From Thiocystis violacea (lineage in GTDB: Bacteria > Pseudomonadota > Gammaproteobacteria > Chromatiales > Chromatiaceae): a stretch of DNA of 45,672 bases. The stretch is taken from contig NZ_NRRG01000044.1 of the NCBI RefSeq assembly GCF_016583575.1, forward strand, positions 1 to 45,672. Direction: 5' to 3'. The notes beneath the pieces are model-generated. The model saw only the letters and a program-made list of their open reading frames with translations. It had not been told where the DNA came from and did no database searches. Of this stretch, positions 45,288 through 45,672 are shown in pieces (the stretch's first letter is position 1; each line of letters begins with the position of its first letter). Position numbers and translations under genes: made by a program.

Positions 45288-45672
45288 TTAAGCCGTCCGG
45301 CAGTAAGCCGGATGGAATCCGGGCTTGAGCTTGCCGGGATTGAGGCGGGGAAACTGTCGGTCCGGACGCACCGCATCGACGGCGTCGGAGAGCCCAAGGA
45401 TGGCTTGTGTGAGCCGCGTGGTGGGGGCGTACAGGGTGCCGATCAGCAGACGGACCAAGGGTGTGCTTCATGGTGGAGAGGCTGCTGGTCCAGCGCACCT
45501 GATAGGCGCGCTTACGCGCGGCATGACGGCGGCGAGCGATCACTTGCGCGAGCCCTCGGACCATACTGGCGAGATTCAGGGCGAGGATCTTGGCGTGGAC
45601 GTCCTGCGGCACGGCGAGCACGCGGCGCCCGGAGAGGTTCTCGATCTCCAGCCAGCGTTTTTGGCGCTTGTA
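45288..45672 (-). pseudogene. IS4-like transposase C-terminus with a frameshift, cut by the window edge
   Basis: The minus strand reads YKRQKRWLEIENLSGRRVLA, VPQDVHAKILALNLASM and RRRHAARKRAYQVRWTSSLS, then MKHTL. This is the C-terminal YREK-type region of IS4-family transposases. One extra base after MKHTL shifts the frame; in the shifted frame VRLLIGTLYAPTTRLTQAI leads to GFHPAYCRTA and a stop at 45288-45290. The element end is probably near 45275 (CAATGCCATTGACTTAAGC). It is likely inactive, unless programmed frameshifting is used. Confidence 0.75.

Overview
The window looks like a piece of a high-GC gammaproteobacterial chromosome. The gene order rpmF-plsX-fabHDG-acpP-fabF-pabC-mltG-tmk-holB-pilZ-tatD is the classic gammaproteobacterial fatty-acid cluster. 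The flagellar, exopolysaccharide-type and pseudaminic-acid genes, together with the repeated GGATGGGC hairpins and coiled-coil/Uma2/AAA-ATPase accessory genes, would fit a purple sulfur bacterium of the Chromatiaceae. That assignment is inference; no rRNA or other decisive marker is present.

Layout. (1) 1-941: the tail of an unidentified gene, then a FixJ-type response regulator. (2) 942-1864: no convincing gene, but a very strong rho-independent terminator at 1734-1784. (3) 1865-13071: a compact + strand housekeeping run (yceD, rpmF, plsX, fabH, fabD, fabG, acpP, fabF, pabC, mltG, tmk, holB, pilZ, tatD), with many ATGA/TGATG-type overlaps. It carries out fatty-acid and phospholipid initiation, one folate step, peptidoglycan termination, dTMP synthesis, clamp loading and type IV pilus assembly. 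(4) 13049-17037, minus strand: a putative methyltransferase, a Sat-like/APS-kinase fusion whose Sat half has lost its catalytic motifs, and a WcaJ-type priming sugar-phosphate transferase. They diverge across a 1.2-kb spacer from a VpsR-like sigma-54 activator (18250-19635). I read this as an exopolysaccharide or sulfate-modification locus. (5) 20023-22941: an ATP-grasp protein, a SerC-family aminotransferase and a small coiled-coil membrane protein. (6) 23105-29336, minus strand: fliC, flaG, fliD and fliS. The flagellin and cap proteins are enlarged by internal duplications. Two sigma-28 -10 boxes lie upstream of fliC, and a MITE-like insertion lies between flaG and fliD. (7) 29708-34810: a TPR-methyltransferase, an AAA-ATPase/PD-(D/E)XK protein, a galE remnant and a Uma2 gene. 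(8) 34976-44351: all six pseudaminic-acid enzymes (PseB, F, G, I, C and, in reverse orientation, H), plus a GT4 glycosyltransferase and a large protein that joins a putative glycosyltransferase-like region to a TylF-type O-methyltransferase. (9) 44348-45672: a second Uma2 gene and a frameshifted IS4-like transposase end.

How it fits together. Pse enzymes build CMP-pseudaminic acid. The GT4 protein and the fusion protein are the obvious candidates to put it, possibly O-methylated, on the large flagellin encoded 5-15 kb away. FlaG, FliD and FliS support filament length, capping and chaperoning. The TPR-methyltransferase next to fliC may act in the same surface decoration. The most unusual items are the pseudo-Sat/APS-kinase fusion, the fused transferase/TylF protein, the ATP-grasp/SerC pair and the MITE whose ends resemble the IS4-like element at the right edge.
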